A DNA stretch of 64,000 bases from [Flexibacter] sp. ATCC 35208 (GTDB taxonomy: Bacteria > Bacteroidota > Bacteroidia > Chitinophagales > Chitinophagaceae). The position numbers and the translations under genes were made by a program. The notes below the pieces were generated by a model, which made no database searches, was not told the DNA's origin, and was given only the letters and a program-made list of their open reading frames with translations. Every line of letters starts with the position of its first letter. Positions within the stretch are counted from its first letter, which is position 1. Location of the stretch: contig NZ_MTKN01000025.1 of NCBI RefSeq assembly GCF_001975825.1, forward strand, positions 44,681 to 108,680, read 5' to 3'. Positions 43,314 through 52,254 of this stretch are shown in pieces.

Positions 43314-46112
43314 TTAATAAGACAGACTGTCTTTACCTACCGGACTAGAAACCAGATTCTTCAGAGGTGGCGCGAACTTAGTCAGATCGATACCTTCTAC
43401 AGCCGTTTTATATTCTTCCATATTAGGAATTCTTCCAAGGATAGCAGAAAGAACAACTACTGGTGTGGAAGCAAGCAAAGATTCTCCTTTTTTACGATCG
43501 GAATCTTCCACAACTCTACCCTGGAAAAGACGCGTTGATGTGGCCATTACTGTATCTCCTTTAGCTGCTTTTTCCTGGTTACCCATACAAAGGTTACAAC
43601 CCGGACGCTCGAGATACATCATGTTTTCGTATTCTGTACGTGCAGCGCCTTTCGGAGCATTGTCGTTGAACTCGAAGCCAGAATATTTCTGCAATATTTC
43701 CCAATCTCCTTCTACCTGCAATTCATCAATGATATTGTAAGTTGGAGCTGCTACCACCAGCGGAGCATTGAACTCAACCTTACCTTTCTGTTTTTCCAGG
43801 TTCCTGAGCATTTGAGAAACGATTTTCAAATCGCCCTTGTGTACCATGCAGGATCCTACGAAACCAAGATCCACTTTTTTATCACCGTAGTAAGAGAGTG
43901 TACGGATGGTATCGTGGGTATAACGCTTAGAAACGTCGTCATTATTCACATCAGGGTCTGCAATCATTGGTTCAACGATGATATCCAGATCCACTACCAC
44001 TTCAGCGTAATACTTAGCATTCGTATCTGGTGTTAAAGCTGGCTTTTCACCTGATTTAATCTCAGCGATTCTCTTATCAGCTTTATTGATCAATCCCTGC
44101 AGCACCTGCCTGCTGTTATCCATGCCTTTTTCGATCATGATCTGGATTCTGCCTTTCGCAATTTCCAGTGATTGAATCAGGGTATCATCTTCAGAAATAC
44201 AGATGGAAGCTTTTGCTTTCATCTCTGCGGTCCAGTCAGTAAAGGTGAAAGCCTGGTCAGCAGGGAGTGTTCCGATGTGTACTTCAATCACTCTGCCCTG
44301 GAAAACGTTCTCTCCGGCAAATTTCTGCAGCATCTGCGCCTGTGTAGCGTGTACAACATCACGGAAATCCATGTGATCCTTCATTTCTCCTTTGAAGGTT
44401 ACTTTCACTGACTCCGGAATTGGCATGGATGCTTCACCAGTAGCCAATGCCAGGGCAACGGTACCTGAGTCAGCCCCAAAAGCAACACCTTTAGACATTC
44501 TTGTGTGAGAGTCACCACCAATGATGATTGCCCACTCATCTATCGTAATATCGTTGAGTACTTTGTGAATTACATCTGTCATGGAATGATATTCACCTTT
44601 CGGGTCACGGGCAGTAATCAATCCAAACTCATTCATGAATTTCATGAGTTTTGGAATGTTTGTCTGCGCCTTCTTGTCCCATACTGATGCGGTGTGACAG
44701 CCTGACTGGTAAGCACCGTCAACAATTGGCGAAATTACAGTGGCAGCCATAGATTCCAGTTCCTGGGCAGTCATCAGACCGGTCGTATCCTGAGAACCTA
44801 CGATATTTACCTCTACACGAACATCTGAACCGGCATGTAATACTTTGCCCGGAGTAATACCAACCGCATTTTTGTTAAAGATCTTTTCTACTGCTGTCAG
44901 ACCCTGGCCCTCGTGAGAAATTTCTTTTGGCAGTGCAAATACAGCGGTAGGTTCAATACAGAGGATCTTAGCCGCTATGGTCTGGATCTTTTTACCGAAC
45001 ACGATAGCATATGATCCGCCAGCTTTGATAAATTCCATTTTCTGAGGCGTCAGTGCCTTAGAAATGTCAATCAGTTCCTTATCGCCGTTGTAAAGTTTCT
45101 TTGTCTTTGTGTTGATGGTAAGAACTGTGCCGGTAGCAACAGAGTATACTTCCTCGAGAATATGCTCACCAGCTTCATTGCGAACAAGTTTACCATTTTC
45201 GTCTACCTTTTTCACCCAGTTTTTGAGGTCAATACCGATACCACCGGTTACGTCAACAGTCGTGAGGAAAATTGGAGAAATGCCGTTTGTACCACCTACA
45301 ATCGGGGCAATGTTCACAAATGGAACATAAGGACTTGCCTGTTTGCCCGTCCAGAGGGCCACGTTATTTACACCAGACATTCTTGATGAACCTACGCCCA
45401 TGGTGCCTTTATCAGCAATCAACATCACGCTCTTGTTAGGATGTTGTGCCTGCAGCGCCCTGATTTCGGCCTGTGCCTGGGGAGTGATCATGCATTTACC
45501 ATGCAATTCACGGTCAGATCTGGAGTGTGCCTGATTACCCGGAGAGAGTAAGTCAGTAGAAATATCACCTTCACCAGCTATGAAAGTTACTACCTTAATT
45601 TCTTCAGGCAGTTCAGGGAGGTTAGTGAAAAATTCCGCTTTAGCATAACTTTCAAGGATCTCTTTAGCTATCTCATTTTCATTTTTGAATGCTTCTTTCA
45701 GACGGTCTGTGTCGGCATCATAGAGGAAAACCTGCGTTTTCAGCACATTTGCAGCTTTTTTCGCAATAGCGACATCTTCACCCAGCGCCAGATCCAGCAA
45801 CACCCCGATGGAAGGACCACCCTTCATATGTGATAATAGCTCAAAAGCAAAAGATGGGGAAATTTCCTCAACTACGGCAGTACCAAGAATGATTTCCTTT
45901 AAAAACTGAGCCTTTACACCAGCAGCAGGAGTAGTTCCTGGCAATACGTTGTAAATAAAGAAGTTAAGAGAATCTTTTCTGTGCACATTGTCAAGATCTC
46001 TAATTTGCGCGATGACTTCACTTAGTAATTCTGCGCCATCAATCGGCTTGGGATGGAGGTCCTGACCTTTTCTTTCCTCAATTTCATTGAGATACTCATT
46101 ATAACGACTCAT
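43314..46112 (-). CDS. acnB: aconitate hydratase B
   Basis: TCA-cycle [4Fe-4S] enzyme interconverting citrate and isocitrate; the B type often also hydrates 2-methylisocitrate. 932 aa. An N-terminal HEAT-like domain (MSRYNEYLNEIEERKG, residues 1-160) precedes the swivel domain, as only in AcnB, followed by the catalytic domains. The cluster cysteines are in FVGSCMVHKGD and RPGCNLCMGNQEK. Substrate-binding SRMSG and GGDSHTRMSKG are present. It is monocistronic with its own promoter and terminator. Confidence 0.96.
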   Translation of the reverse strand: MSRYNEYLNEIEERKGQDLHPKPIDGAELLSEVIAQIRDLDNVHRKDSLNFFIYNVLPGTTPAAGVKAQFLKEIILGTAVVEEISPSFAFELLSHMKGGPSIGVLLDLALGEDVAIAKKAANVLKTQVFLYDADTDRLKEAFKNENEIAKEILESYAKAEFFTNLPELPEEIKVVTFIAGEGDISTDLLSPGNQAHSRSDRELHGKCMITPQAQAEIRALQAQHPNKSVMLIADKGTMGVGSSRMSGVNNVALWTGKQASPYVPFVNIAPIVGGTNGISPIFLTTVDVTGGIGIDLKNWVKKVDENGKLVRNEAGEHILEEVYSVATGTVLTINTKTKKLYNGDKELIDISKALTPQKMEFIKAGGSYAIVFGKKIQTIAAKILCIEPTAVFALPKEISHEGQGLTAVEKIFNKNAVGITPGKVLHAGSDVRVEVNIVGSQDTTGLMTAQELESMAATVISPIVDGAYQSGCHTASVWDKKAQTNIPKLMKFMNEFGLITARDPKGEYHSMTDVIHKVLNDITIDEWAIIIGGDSHTRMSKGVAFGADSGTVALALATGEASMPIPESVKVTFKGEMKDHMDFRDVVHATQAQMLQKFAGENVFQGRVIEVHIGTLPADQAFTFTDWTAEMKAKASICISEDDTLIQSLEIAKGRIQIMIEKGMDNSRQVLQGLINKADKRIAEIKSGEKPALTPDTNAKYYAEVVVDLDIIVEPMIADPDVNNDDVSKRYTHDTIRTLSYYGDKKVDLGFVGSCMVHKGDLKIVSQMLRNLEKQKGKVEFNAPLVVAAPTYNIIDELQVEGDWEILQKYSGFEFNDNAPKGAARTEYENMMYLERPGCNLCMGNQEKAAKGDTVMATSTRLFQGRVVEDSDRKKGESLLASTPVVVLSAILGRIPNMEEYKTAVEGIDLTKFAPPLKNLVSSPVGKDSLSY

Positions 46113-46140
46113 ACGACTTTTCTTTTTAAATGCGAAGACG

Positions 46141-46148
46141 CAAAGGTA
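46141..46148 (-). promoter_or_regulatory. -7 promoter box of acnB
   Basis: TACCTTTG on the minus strand, 28 nt before the acnB ATG, matches TAnnTTTG. The -33 element is weak. Confidence 0.45.
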
Positions 46149-46283
46149 AATAATGTAGATAATATTACATAGCTATCTAATAATATCTCACTTTAGCGGA
46201 GGGGGAATAAGCATCTCCACCCGCCCCCACTAAAGGAAACAGCTTAAACCATAATTCTCACATGCGATTCTTCGGAGGGTTAC

Positions 46284-46496
46284 TTATTTTAATGTAACCT
46301 GCTTATTCTCTGCACTATGCCTTAAATAAATCACACATATGGCCCCCAGTGCGATCATTACCCCCAGCCCCGCAGCGGTAAATGCCTCCAGGTAAGGTCG
46401 TGTCGCCGCCATCACATGGTAAAAGCTATTTTCAGGGTGATCTACAGAAAGATACCCCTTGACGAATCCTGCCACTATCAATGCCACCCAGAACAC
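46284..46496 (-). pseudogene. probable 3' fragment of a heme-copper oxidase subunit I gene
   Basis: 70 codons from a GTG with two membrane helices (FWVALIVAGFVKGYLSV and FTAAGLGVMIALGAICVIYL) and FYHVMAATRPYLEA between. This resembles the last two helices of cbb3-type CcoN. The frame stays open upstream through the end of the TolC gene in another frame, without an ATG. So it is more likely a truncated relic than an intact small membrane protein, though the latter is possible. Confidence in the family is modest. Confidence 0.45.
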
Positions 46497-46548
46497 TGCG
46501 AGGCTTAAATTATTGATGACTGTCTCCTTTTGAGACGGTCTTTTTATC

Positions 46549-47976
46549 TTATAATTGCTGTCTGGTTCCAGCTTTATAATATAATTCAGCCAGCTTTTTC
46601 TGATACCCCGATATGATACTCTCTCTCTTGATTTTCATATCTATCAGCTTACTTTCCCTGCTATTAATCAAAAACAGCGTACTCTCTCCCAGATCAAATT
46701 TCTGCAATTCACCTGCTAATAATGCCTGTTGGTTATTAATACTCCGCACCTGCACGATTAGCTGTGACTGATAAGCTGTGAGGCTATTAAATGAGGCCGT
46801 GATATCATTGTTAATCTCGCGTCCGGATTGCATCAGATCGTAATCTACCTGCTGCTGTTTAAATCTGACCTGTTTCAGTTTTCCCCGCTCTGCACGCAGG
46901 AACAACGGGAAAGCAAAATCGACACCTATCTTGTAATTACTCCATCCAAAGTCATAATAATCCGGTACATAAGAACCAAAATCTGTACGTCTGCTCAGCA
47001 ATGATCCATTGATGTTGATCTTGGGCTTCAGCTTCTCCTGTGCAAACCGGCGTTCTACATCCAGTTGCTCTCCCTTTGCACGCAGCTTTACCAGCTCCGG
47101 ATGCATATCGGCTAATCCAAGTAAAGAGTCCAGCAGTACTCTGTCTGGCAATTGCAGTTGCTGATTTGACTCCTGTGGAATCGCGTCTTTGGGTAGCTCC
47201 AGCGGTGTACCTTTCTCGTTCCAGAGATGGTTGGAAAGTACCAGCATCGCATTCTTTACTTCTATCTCACTTTTAGCCAGCTGGATCTCCCTGTCCTGTA
47301 CCGTGATGCTTGCTTCAATGGTATCCAGTCCAGGTTTATCACCCAGCAATGCCTGATTAGTCAATGCTTTAAAACGCTTTGTGGCAAGATCCAGCCCTTC
47401 CTTAATCAACACATATTCCCTGAAGGCATAGTACCAGTTCCAGTAATCTTTTACGGCACCAAACCACACGCTGTTTATTTGTTTCACTTTATCTGCTTCT
47501 GCATAGTTCAGCATGGCTTTTGCCTGCCAGAGCGTACTACGCCGCGCATCAATCAGCAACCCCGCACCAAGTGGGATGTTCAAACCTACTGCCACAAGAC
47601 CTGCATCGGTTGTATGTGTTTCAGGATTTGTATACACACCCGTGTTGCGGTCATAGCCTACTTTCAGATCAGCACCGGCAATGTATAATGGTACCTTCAG
47701 TTCATTATGCCAGTTATTATAGTATGTAGTATGACCAAATAATTTACGTCCGAAAGCAGATTTCAATGTCGGGTCAAATTCTCCTTTTGATTGCAGCACG
47801 CTGGCCTTTGCCGCATCGCTCAATAAAGCCGCCTGCTTTACGATAGGATGATTCATGAAAACGATATCTTCCAGATCCCCCAGCGAAAAGATTCTGGCCG
47901 TATCCTGCGCATAAGCACATTCCCACGAAAACAGTAGTAAGCCGGCAATTAAATAATAGCTTAATTTCTTCATCAT
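46549..47976 (-). CDS. TolC family outer-membrane channel protein
   Basis: 475 aa with signal peptide (LIAGLLLFSWECAYAQ). The two long helical hairpins of the TolC family are visible as repeated coiled segments (SDAAKASVLQSKGEFDPTL near 50, and the equivalent in the second half, near QAGREINNDI-like and ALLAGELQKFDLGEST). It forms the outer-membrane exit duct of type I secretion or efflux. It overlaps the HlyD gene by 4 nt. Confidence 0.88.
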   Translation of the reverse strand: MMKKLSYYLIAGLLLFSWECAYAQDTARIFSLGDLEDIVFMNHPIVKQAALLSDAAKASVLQSKGEFDPTLKSAFGRKLFGHTTYYNNWHNELKVPLYIAGADLKVGYDRNTGVYTNPETHTTDAGLVAVGLNIPLGAGLLIDARRSTLWQAKAMLNYAEADKVKQINSVWFGAVKDYWNWYYAFREYVLIKEGLDLATKRFKALTNQALLGDKPGLDTIEASITVQDREIQLAKSEIEVKNAMLVLSNHLWNEKGTPLELPKDAIPQESNQQLQLPDRVLLDSLLGLADMHPELVKLRAKGEQLDVERRFAQEKLKPKININGSLLSRRTDFGSYVPDYYDFGWSNYKIGVDFAFPLFLRAERGKLKQVRFKQQQVDYDLMQSGREINNDITASFNSLTAYQSQLIVQVRSINNQQALLAGELQKFDLGESTLFLINSRESKLIDMKIKRESIISGYQKKLAELYYKAGTRQQL

Positions 47977-49331
47977 TTCTTACTATTTGAATCCTTTGTT
48001 GAAGGCTCTTTCTCCAAACTTGGCGGGAAACCATTCAGTTGTCGCCAGATTTCATACCACAGCGGCACTGATCGAAGAATAATACGACCATATACGCCAG
48101 AACCCTGTCTGAGCTGAATAGGCCAGGCCTCATCATTTTGAGGAACCGGCGTAGTAGGTTTTATCAGCAATCTGTATTTACCACCATTACTACTGATCCT
48201 GTCAATCGCCCATACCTTGCCCGCAAATGTTCCTACTGCTACTGAAGGCCATCCGGAAAACTGCACTGATGGCCAGCCTTCAAACTGTAATCGAACATCG
48301 CTCGTATCCAGGATCAGGGGCACGTCCATGGCATTTACATATAATTCTGCCGCCACCTGTGGATGGAGTGGTTGTAGTGTTGCAATGGATTCACCTTCTT
48401 TGATATTCTCGCCAATACCAGCTTTCAGTGTTTTTACCACATATCCGTCCTGTGGTGCACGTACTACATATAGACCACGGCGTATCGTGATATTGGAGAT
48501 GTCATTGCGTAGTTTGGCAATATCTCCTTTTACGCCTGCACGGCTTGACAAAGCAGAACTCATATCCGACTGGGCTTTGGCCAGTGATTCCTGGTACTTG
48601 GCCCTGATATTGTCCAGGTCAATCAGTGCATTTAGTAAGCCCTGTTTGGAGTTGTTCAATTTGTTTTGTTGTCCGATCACTTTGGCATTGTCTTCCTGCA
48701 GTTTGAGGCGGCGGGTTTCAATGTCAGTCAGTGAGAACAGGCCATTCTTATAGCCGGATTCGTACCGTTCCAGACGGGCTTTAGATGTTTCGTAATAATT
48801 CTGTACAGCTACCAGGTCAGCACTGTCCATCTTCACATAGTTTTCGGACTGACGCACCTTATTTTCGGCAGCGGACAACTGGTATTGCAATCCACGGTTC
48901 ATGGCCTGGATCTGAGCAGCTGTTGCCTCCATTTTCTGTACGGCAGCGCTTTCGCTGTTCTTTTTGGCTTCCAGCTGTTCTGCGAGCCGCTCTGGCAATT
49001 CAGGGTCAAAGTAAGACTGGCTGGTCTCTGAGATCACCAGGATCGTATCCCCTTTTTTTACTTCCTGACCATCGCGCACGGCCCAGTGTTCAATCCGCCC
49101 ACCTATCTGGTTTTGCACAGTCTGAGGACGGTCTTCAGGCCTTAGCGCGGTGACAGTTCCTTTGCCTGGAATGGTCTGGCGCCAGGGCAGGAGCAGGATG
49201 ATAAAGAATATGACGAGGCAGATGCTCATGATCTTGCCCAGCATTTGCGATCCATTTATCTGAATGAGTTCGGCTTGTGACTGTGTATTCAAAGCCTCCA
49301 TGTGTTTATGATGTAAACTATTTTGTGCCAT
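47973..49331 (-). CDS. HlyD family periplasmic adaptor protein
   Basis: 452 aa membrane-fusion protein linking an inner-membrane ABC exporter to TolC. One N-terminal membrane helix (IMSICLVIFFIILLLPW, residues 30-46), a beta-barrel/lipoyl half (GTVTALRP, IEHWAVRDGQEVKKGD), a long coiled coil (about 120-270), the second lipoyl half (VRAPQDGYVVKTLKAGIGE), and a C-terminal barrel. It starts 1 nt after the ABC protein's stop and overlaps tolC, forming one operon. Confidence 0.92.
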   Translation of the reverse strand: MAQNSLHHKHMEALNTQSQAELIQINGSQMLGKIMSICLVIFFIILLLPWRQTIPGKGTVTALRPEDRPQTVQNQIGGRIEHWAVRDGQEVKKGDTILVISETSQSYFDPELPERLAEQLEAKKNSESAAVQKMEATAAQIQAMNRGLQYQLSAAENKVRQSENYVKMDSADLVAVQNYYETSKARLERYESGYKNGLFSLTDIETRRLKLQEDNAKVIGQQNKLNNSKQGLLNALIDLDNIRAKYQESLAKAQSDMSSALSSRAGVKGDIAKLRNDISNITIRRGLYVVRAPQDGYVVKTLKAGIGENIKEGESIATLQPLHPQVAAELYVNAMDVPLILDTSDVRLQFEGWPSVQFSGWPSVAVGTFAGKVWAIDRISSNGGKYRLLIKPTTPVPQNDEAWPIQLRQGSGVYGRIILRSVPLWYEIWRQLNGFPPSLEKEPSTKDSNSKK

Positions 49332-49332
49332 A

Positions 49333-50328
49333 TTATTTGCCCTCCTCTATTTCAAGATCAGTGACTACAGCCAGTTTCTCTGCGCCGGTTACCATGTCAA
49401 ATACTGTATTCAGACTAGTCATTAGTTTTTCAATAGCATAACTAATCTGTACCACGATCACTTCCGCAGCTACAAACTGACCGAAAGTCATTTCTCTTTC
49501 TACTACGAAAAATGATCCCATCAGCAGCAGACCGCCCATCAGGATGGTGCGTAGTGCTACAGAACTGACGAAGAATTTCTTCAGTACATTAAAGTGATCA
49601 TTACGGGCCATGAGATATTTAGCGGTGATCTCGTCAGTGGTTTTACATACCTGGTCCATCTTTTCAGGATGGCCACGGTAGGTGTCCAGATCAGCTGCTA
49701 CGTCTTCGAGGTGAGCGACCAGCTCATATTTATAGCCGGATTCGTCAATGCTGGTATTGACCCCATGTCTGAAATAGAGTATGAGCACCAGTGCGATGGC
49801 GGCAATAGCAAATAACCCCACCGCCATAAATACAGGGTGGTAAAAGGAGAGGAGTATGGCACTGAAAAATATCTGGACGGATGCAGCTACAATGTCCACC
49901 AGCAATTTAGTCAGGCCTTTTTGAATAGTGAGAATATCAAAGAAACGGTTCACCAGTTCTGGTGGATGTTCACCATTTATTTCTTCCTTTTTGATACGGG
50001 GCAGGCGATACGCGAACTCCATGGCCGCTTTGGCAAATATCTTCTGCTCGAGAAATTCAACAAGCGTCAGTTGTCCGATCAATAGTGCACCCCCAATCAC
50101 GATACCTGTCAGTACTACCGCTATTAAGATATAGGTAGAACTATACATAGAACCGTTGGACAGCAAGTTATAGACAGCCGTTGTTCCTAACGGCAGCGTG
50201 AGACCAATGATGCCGATAAGTACGGCATAAATAAAAATGTAATTGATAGAGGTTCGTTCGTGATGTAACAACCTCACCAACCTTTGCCAGGGTGACGGAG
50301 CATCCGCATGCTTCTTCTTCTTCTTCAT
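49333..50328 (-). CDS. ABC transporter membrane domain protein lacking an ATPase domain
   Basis: 331 aa from the ATG at 50328 (MKKKKKHADAPSPW). It has the six-helix ABC exporter fold (helices near residues 33, 65, 160, 180, 265 and a last one), ending at AEKLAVVTDLEIEEGK. That is exactly the linker where a peptidase/toxin exporter (HlyB/LapB type) would continue into its nucleotide-binding domain. The stop comes there and no ATPase gene is adjacent. It either uses a separate ATPase or has lost transport by ATP. Operon with hlyD and tolC. Confidence 0.82.
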   Translation of the reverse strand: MKKKKKHADAPSPWQRLVRLLHHERTSINYIFIYAVLIGIIGLTLPLGTTAVYNLLSNGSMYSSTYILIAVVLTGIVIGGALLIGQLTLVEFLEQKIFAKAAMEFAYRLPRIKKEEINGEHPPELVNRFFDILTIQKGLTKLLVDIVAASVQIFFSAILLSFYHPVFMAVGLFAIAAIALVLILYFRHGVNTSIDESGYKYELVAHLEDVAADLDTYRGHPEKMDQVCKTTDEITAKYLMARNDHFNVLKKFFVSSVALRTILMGGLLLMGSFFVVEREMTFGQFVAAEVIVVQISYAIEKLMTSLNTVFDMVTGAEKLAVVTDLEIEEGK

Positions 50329-50416
50329 AAACAAAGTTTATTCTAGTAATGAATTGATGATGTAGTATTACTATATATACTGGTGTGTTATGACGGTAAC
50401 GAAGCCTGATCAGGAT

Positions 50417-50755
50417 TTAAATGAATAAAAGTGGAGGAGGGGTCAGCACATCCCTGAGGGGTTCTTTAAAAATGCTAAAACTATAGGTCTCCCAATGTAC
50501 AGAAAGTGGAGAGGCCCAGGTAAGTGTGGAAAGGCTGAGGCCGTCTTCATAAAATGAGAAGAGTTCTTTGCCGCCTTTTTTTACACAGTTATCCCCAAAG
50601 TCGCCGATAGGCGCTTCGTCACTGGCATTCTCGATATTATAGGATTTGTAAAAAGCGTACGAATAACGGCATGCGCCTACAGTAAATACTGTAATCAGCA
50701 GCAACCATATTATCCTCTTTAACGACGAGTTCCTTAAATTGTTCACAGTTTCCAC
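50417..50755 (-). CDS. small membrane-anchored hypothetical protein
   Basis: 112 aa from a GTG at 50755. One N-terminal membrane helix (IIWLLLITVFTVGACRYSY), then an exported domain (GDNCVKKGGKELFSFYEDGL) and a Pro-rich end (LTPPPLLFI). Two Cys outside the helix region could be redox-active or just structural. It precedes the ABC protein on the same strand by 88 nt and may belong to the secretion operon. Function unknown. Confidence 0.6.
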   Translation of the reverse strand: METVNNLRNSSLKRIIWLLLITVFTVGACRYSYAFYKSYNIENASDEAPIGDFGDNCVKKGGKELFSFYEDGLSLSTLTWASPLSVHWETYSFSIFKEPLRDVLTPPPLLFI

Positions 50756-50760
50756 TGTTA

Positions 50761-50768
50761 CAAATATA
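50761..50768 (-). promoter_or_regulatory. -7 promoter box of the 112-aa protein and secretion genes
   Basis: TATATTTG on the minus strand matches TAnnTTTG and ends 5 nt before the GTG start, implying a near-leaderless transcript. Confidence 0.5.
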
Positions 50769-50928
50769 GGGATTCAGCCTAAAAATAGTAGTGTTATAAC
50801 AATTATTTATATGAATTGAACAGGATATAATATAGTCCCAATAAGATCTTCACTAAAATTACCGTAAAAAGTATAGGCTTTGACGCATGCTGTTTTGTGG
50901 GAAAGTATGTATGCCGGTGTAGAATAAC

Positions 50929-52254
50929 TCATTGATAGGTTTGCTGAATACCAAACTTCTTCATCTTTGCAAATAGGGTTTGCGCAGCTATATCCAAGGC
51001 TGCGGCAGCTCCTCCTGCACCACTGACCTTGCCATGACTGGCGCGCAGCGCCCTGATAATATGCTCCTTCTCCATTTCCTCCATGGTCTTGATCACCTCC
51101 GACGAAGCCACTGGCGTAATATCTGGTTGTGACCGCAAATCAATCGAAGTGATCTCCGATCCCTCTGCCAGCAATACCTGTCTTTCGATCAGGTGCTCCA
51201 GTTCCCTGATATTCCCTGGCCAGGGATATTCCTTCATTTGTCGCAATACAGTTGCGCTGATCTTATTGACTGTCTTCCCAAACTTCTCTAAAAAATAATA
51301 TGCTAACGGTTCTATATCCTCTTTCCGCTCCCGCAATGGGGGCACTTCTATGGGAAACACATTCAATCTGTAATACAGATCCAATCTGAATCTTCCCTCA
51401 GCCACCTCTTTCTCTAAATTCCTGTTTGTAGCAGTAATGATCCGCACATCAATAGGTATAATTGCCTGTCCTCCTAATCGCTCTACTTCCCGCTGCTGCA
51501 ATACCCGCAGCAGTTTTACCTGTGCCTCTAAGGGCAATTCACCTATTTCATCTAAAAATACGGTACCTCCATTTGCCTGTTCAAACTTCCCGATCCGTTG
51601 CTGGTTTGCACCTGTAAAAGCCCCTCTCTCATATCCAAACAACTCTGATTCTACCAGTGATAAAGGCAATGCTGCACAGTTTACCGTCACCATTGGCTGA
51701 TGACTGCGGGAAGAAGCCCTATGTATCGCTGCTGCTACTTTTTCCTTGCCTGTACCGCTTTCGCCGGTGATGAGCACAGAAGTATTGCTGGGTGCTACTT
51801 TGCTGATGTGGTCCAATACATTCGAAAATGCCCTGCTCCGGCCTACCATCCCTGTATCCTGTAGTACTGCCGGCTGTTGTTGCTTTGCTTCTAATTCATG
51901 TCTGAAGAAGGCAATATCCAGCATGACCAGCAGATCCTTTTCCCTGAATGGTTTTACAAGAAAGCCATACGGGTTCGTGGTCTTAGCCGCTTCCAGTATA
52001 TCCTGGTTTGTATTCGCTGAAATAAAAAGGAAAGGTAAGCGCTGTGTCATCAGCTCCCTCGCCAGATCAATGCCCGTCAGGTCGCCTTTGAGTATAATAT
52101 CTATCAGCATCCAGTCAGGTTGTTTACTCTCAATCAGCTTGCGGGCCTGTACCACGCCCGATGCTATGCCGACTACCGTATATCCTGCTTTCTGCAGCAT
52201 CAGCCGCAAATCGTTTGCTACAATAAACTCGTCCTCTACAATCAATATCTTCAT
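50929..52254 (-). CDS. sigma-54-interacting NtrC-family response regulator
   Basis: 441 aa. REC domain (1-120) with phospho-Asp in MLIDIILKGDLTG; AAA+ domain with Walker A GESGTGKEKVAAA, the sigma-54 loop GAFTGA in GYERGAFTGANQQ, and Walker B GGTVFLDEIGELP; Fis-type helix-turn-helix at the end (GAAAALDIAAQTLFAKMKKF). It activates sigma-54 promoters when phosphorylated. It overlaps its kinase gene by 4 nt. The neighbouring secretion set is a candidate target, but I found no clear -24/-12 promoter by eye. Confidence 0.93.
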   Translation of the reverse strand: MKILIVEDEFIVANDLRLMLQKAGYTVVGIASGVVQARKLIESKQPDWMLIDIILKGDLTGIDLARELMTQRLPFLFISANTNQDILEAAKTTNPYGFLVKPFREKDLLVMLDIAFFRHELEAKQQQPAVLQDTGMVGRSRAFSNVLDHISKVAPSNTSVLITGESGTGKEKVAAAIHRASSRSHQPMVTVNCAALPLSLVESELFGYERGAFTGANQQRIGKFEQANGGTVFLDEIGELPLEAQVKLLRVLQQREVERLGGQAIIPIDVRIITATNRNLEKEVAEGRFRLDLYYRLNVFPIEVPPLRERKEDIEPLAYYFLEKFGKTVNKISATVLRQMKEYPWPGNIRELEHLIERQVLLAEGSEITSIDLRSQPDITPVASSEVIKTMEEMEKEHIIRALRASHGKVSGAGGAAAALDIAAQTLFAKMKKFGIQQTYQ

